A stretch of 64,000 bases of DNA, from positions 2,852,001 to 2,916,000 of the forward strand of contig NZ_CP092427.2 of assembly GCF_022374875.2 (NCBI RefSeq), written 5' to 3'. The notes beneath the pieces are model-generated. The model searched no databases and was not told where the DNA came from. It saw nothing but the letters and a program-made list of their open reading frames with translations. Source of the stretch: Mycolicibacterium rufum. GTDB taxonomy: Bacteria; Actinomycetota; Actinomycetes; Mycobacteriales; Mycobacteriaceae. Of the stretch, positions 63,002 through 64,000 are shown one piece after another; position 1 is the first letter of the stretch; the number at the start of each line of letters is the position of its first letter. Made by a program: the position numbers and the translations under genes.

Positions 63002-64000
63002 GTGACGGACCGCGAGGAGACACAGCGGGGCGATTCGGGGTGGACCGACTCCGGAACACCCCCGACCGGGAAGTCCCCCATCGTCCCGTCCCGCCCGCCG
63101 ATCGACGCGGGTCCGACGCAGGTTCTGCGGCCGGGTCCGCCGACCCGCCCGCCCGCCTGGCCGCCCGCGGCGCATCCCGCACCTCCCCCCGGCCCGTGGC
63201 CGCCGCGACCCCACGAGCCCGACACTGCGGGCCTGCCCGCCCAGCCGGGGTCCTACGCCGAGCGCATCCGCCCGGCCGACCTGGTGCCGGTCCGCAAGCC
63301 CACCCCGGGGCGGGGCTGGCGACGCGTTCTGTACTCGGCCACCTTCGGGTTGATCAATCTCGGCCCCTCGCCGGCCGAACGCCGGATCGCCGGGCTCGAG
63401 GCGGCGATCCGCGCTCCGCTGCGCGGCCATTTCAAGATCGGCGTGATGGGCAAGGGCGGCGTCGGCAAGACCACCGTCTCGGCGTGCATCGGTTCGGTCT
63501 TCGCCGAACTCCGCCAGGACGACCGGGTGGTGGCCGTGGACGCCGACACCGCGTTCGGCAAGCTCGGCAGCCGGGTGGATCCCCGCGCCCAGGGGTCGTT
63601 CTGGGAGCTGGCCGGCGATCAGCATCTCGAGACGTTCGCCGACGTGCGCAACCGCGTCGGCAGCAACGCGGCGGGCCTGTTCGTGCTCGCCGGCGAGGCG
63701 ACACCCGCGCGGCGTCGGGTCCTCGACCCGGCGATCTACCGCGAGGCGACGGCCCGGCTCGACCGGCACTTCACCATCTCCGTCGTCGACTGCAGTTCGA
63801 CGATGGACTCCCCGGTCACCCAGGAAGCGCTGCGCGACCTCGACGCGCTGGTCGTGGTGTCCTCGCCGTGGGTGGACGGCGCGGCGGCCGCCGGACAGAC
63901 CTTGGACTGGCTCGCCGCGCGCGGCTTCAACGGCCTGCTGCACCGCACGCTGGTGGTACTCAACGATTCCGACGGCCACGCCGACAAGCGCACGAAATCG
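63002..64000 (+). CDS. ESX-associated MinD/ParA-like ATPase (EspI-like), partial
   Basis: The open frame continues past the right edge (333 codons seen). GTG at 63002 is preceded by GAGGAGA. A proline-rich N-terminus (about 90 residues) precedes a MinD/ParA-like ATPase domain with the deviant Walker A KGGVGKTT near residue 150 and the switch DADTAFG. EspI of ESX-1 and Rv3888c of ESX-2 share this layout. It is divergent from espE, an unusual place for espI, which normally follows esxA. Its exact orthology is uncertain. Confidence 0.85.
   Translation, partial: MTDREETQRGDSGWTDSGTPPTGKSPIVPSRPPIDAGPTQVLRPGPPTRPPAWPPAAHPAPPPGPWPPRPHEPDTAGLPAQPGSYAERIRPADLVPVRKPTPGRGWRRVLYSATFGLINLGPSPAERRIAGLEAAIRAPLRGHFKIGVMGKGGVGKTTVSACIGSVFAELRQDDRVVAVDADTAFGKLGSRVDPRAQGSFWELAGDQHLETFADVRNRVGSNAAGLFVLAGEATPARRRVLDPAIYREATARLDRHFTISVVDCSSTMDSPVTQEALRDLDALVVVSSPWVDGAAAAGQTLDWLAARGFNGLLHRTLVVLNDSDGHADKRTKS

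Overview
The window is a high-GC, densely coding stretch of a mycobacterial chromosome, most likely a rapidly growing Mycolicibacterium. The evidence is a complete mce1-type operon with its accessory genes, a KstR-like TetR regulator, fadD5/fadE2/ptpB orthologues, a single-chain pntA (split in M. tuberculosis), a fructose PTS and ESX-1 genes. Many starts are GTG or TTG and many neighbouring genes overlap by 4 nt. I saw no rRNA, tRNA, CRISPR array or insertion sequence.

Layout. 1-8.4 kb is accessory: an MmpL transporter running off the left edge, two hotdog proteins, an alpha/beta hydrolase, a KstR-like regulator, a frameshifted MFS drug transporter, a divergent TetR gene and a decayed luciferase-like monooxygenase. 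8.4-24.6 kb holds a DUF1275 protein and then, on the minus strand, fadD5-yrbE1A-yrbE1B-mce1ABCDEF-mam1ABCD, with mce1R divergent from fadD5. 24.6-29.3 kb carries an Rv0164-like START protein, MscS, a DUF3349 fragment, DUF72, an M42 peptidase, a TetR gene and two small conserved-looking genes. 29.4-32.0 kb is a sulfonate/taurine-type ABC operon. 32.3-38.3 kb has pntA-pntB, a two-component system and an AraC regulator. 38.3-49.4 kb is mainly lipid and redox metabolism (Rieske-FAD oxidoreductase, fadE2-ptpB, quinone oxidoreductase, SDR, ALDH, methyltransferase). 49.5-53.7 kb is a TetR-membrane protein-FUSC operon and a pirin. 54-59.9 kb is a complete fructose PTS (ptsI; fruR-fruK-fruA-ptsH). 60-64 kb is a damaged ESX-1 locus.

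Gene order from 9 to 49 kb follows M. tuberculosis Rv0178 back to Rv0144 with local differences (family knowledge, not computed here). In M. tuberculosis both that block and ESX-1 lie near oriC, so this is probably an origin-proximal region.

The main observation is at 60.77 kb. The N-terminal halves of mycP1 (plus strand) and espG1 (minus strand) collide head-on. Everything normally between them in an ESX-1 locus (espH, eccA1, eccB1, eccC1, PE/PPE, esxB/esxA, eccD1, eccE1 and others) is absent from the window. This looks like a natural RD1-like deletion that left espE and espF intact. Other points: broken MFS and monooxygenase genes, a 14-nt motif shared by the mmpL and hotdog promoters, a parS-like site, and several perfect palindromes at divergent or operon promoters.
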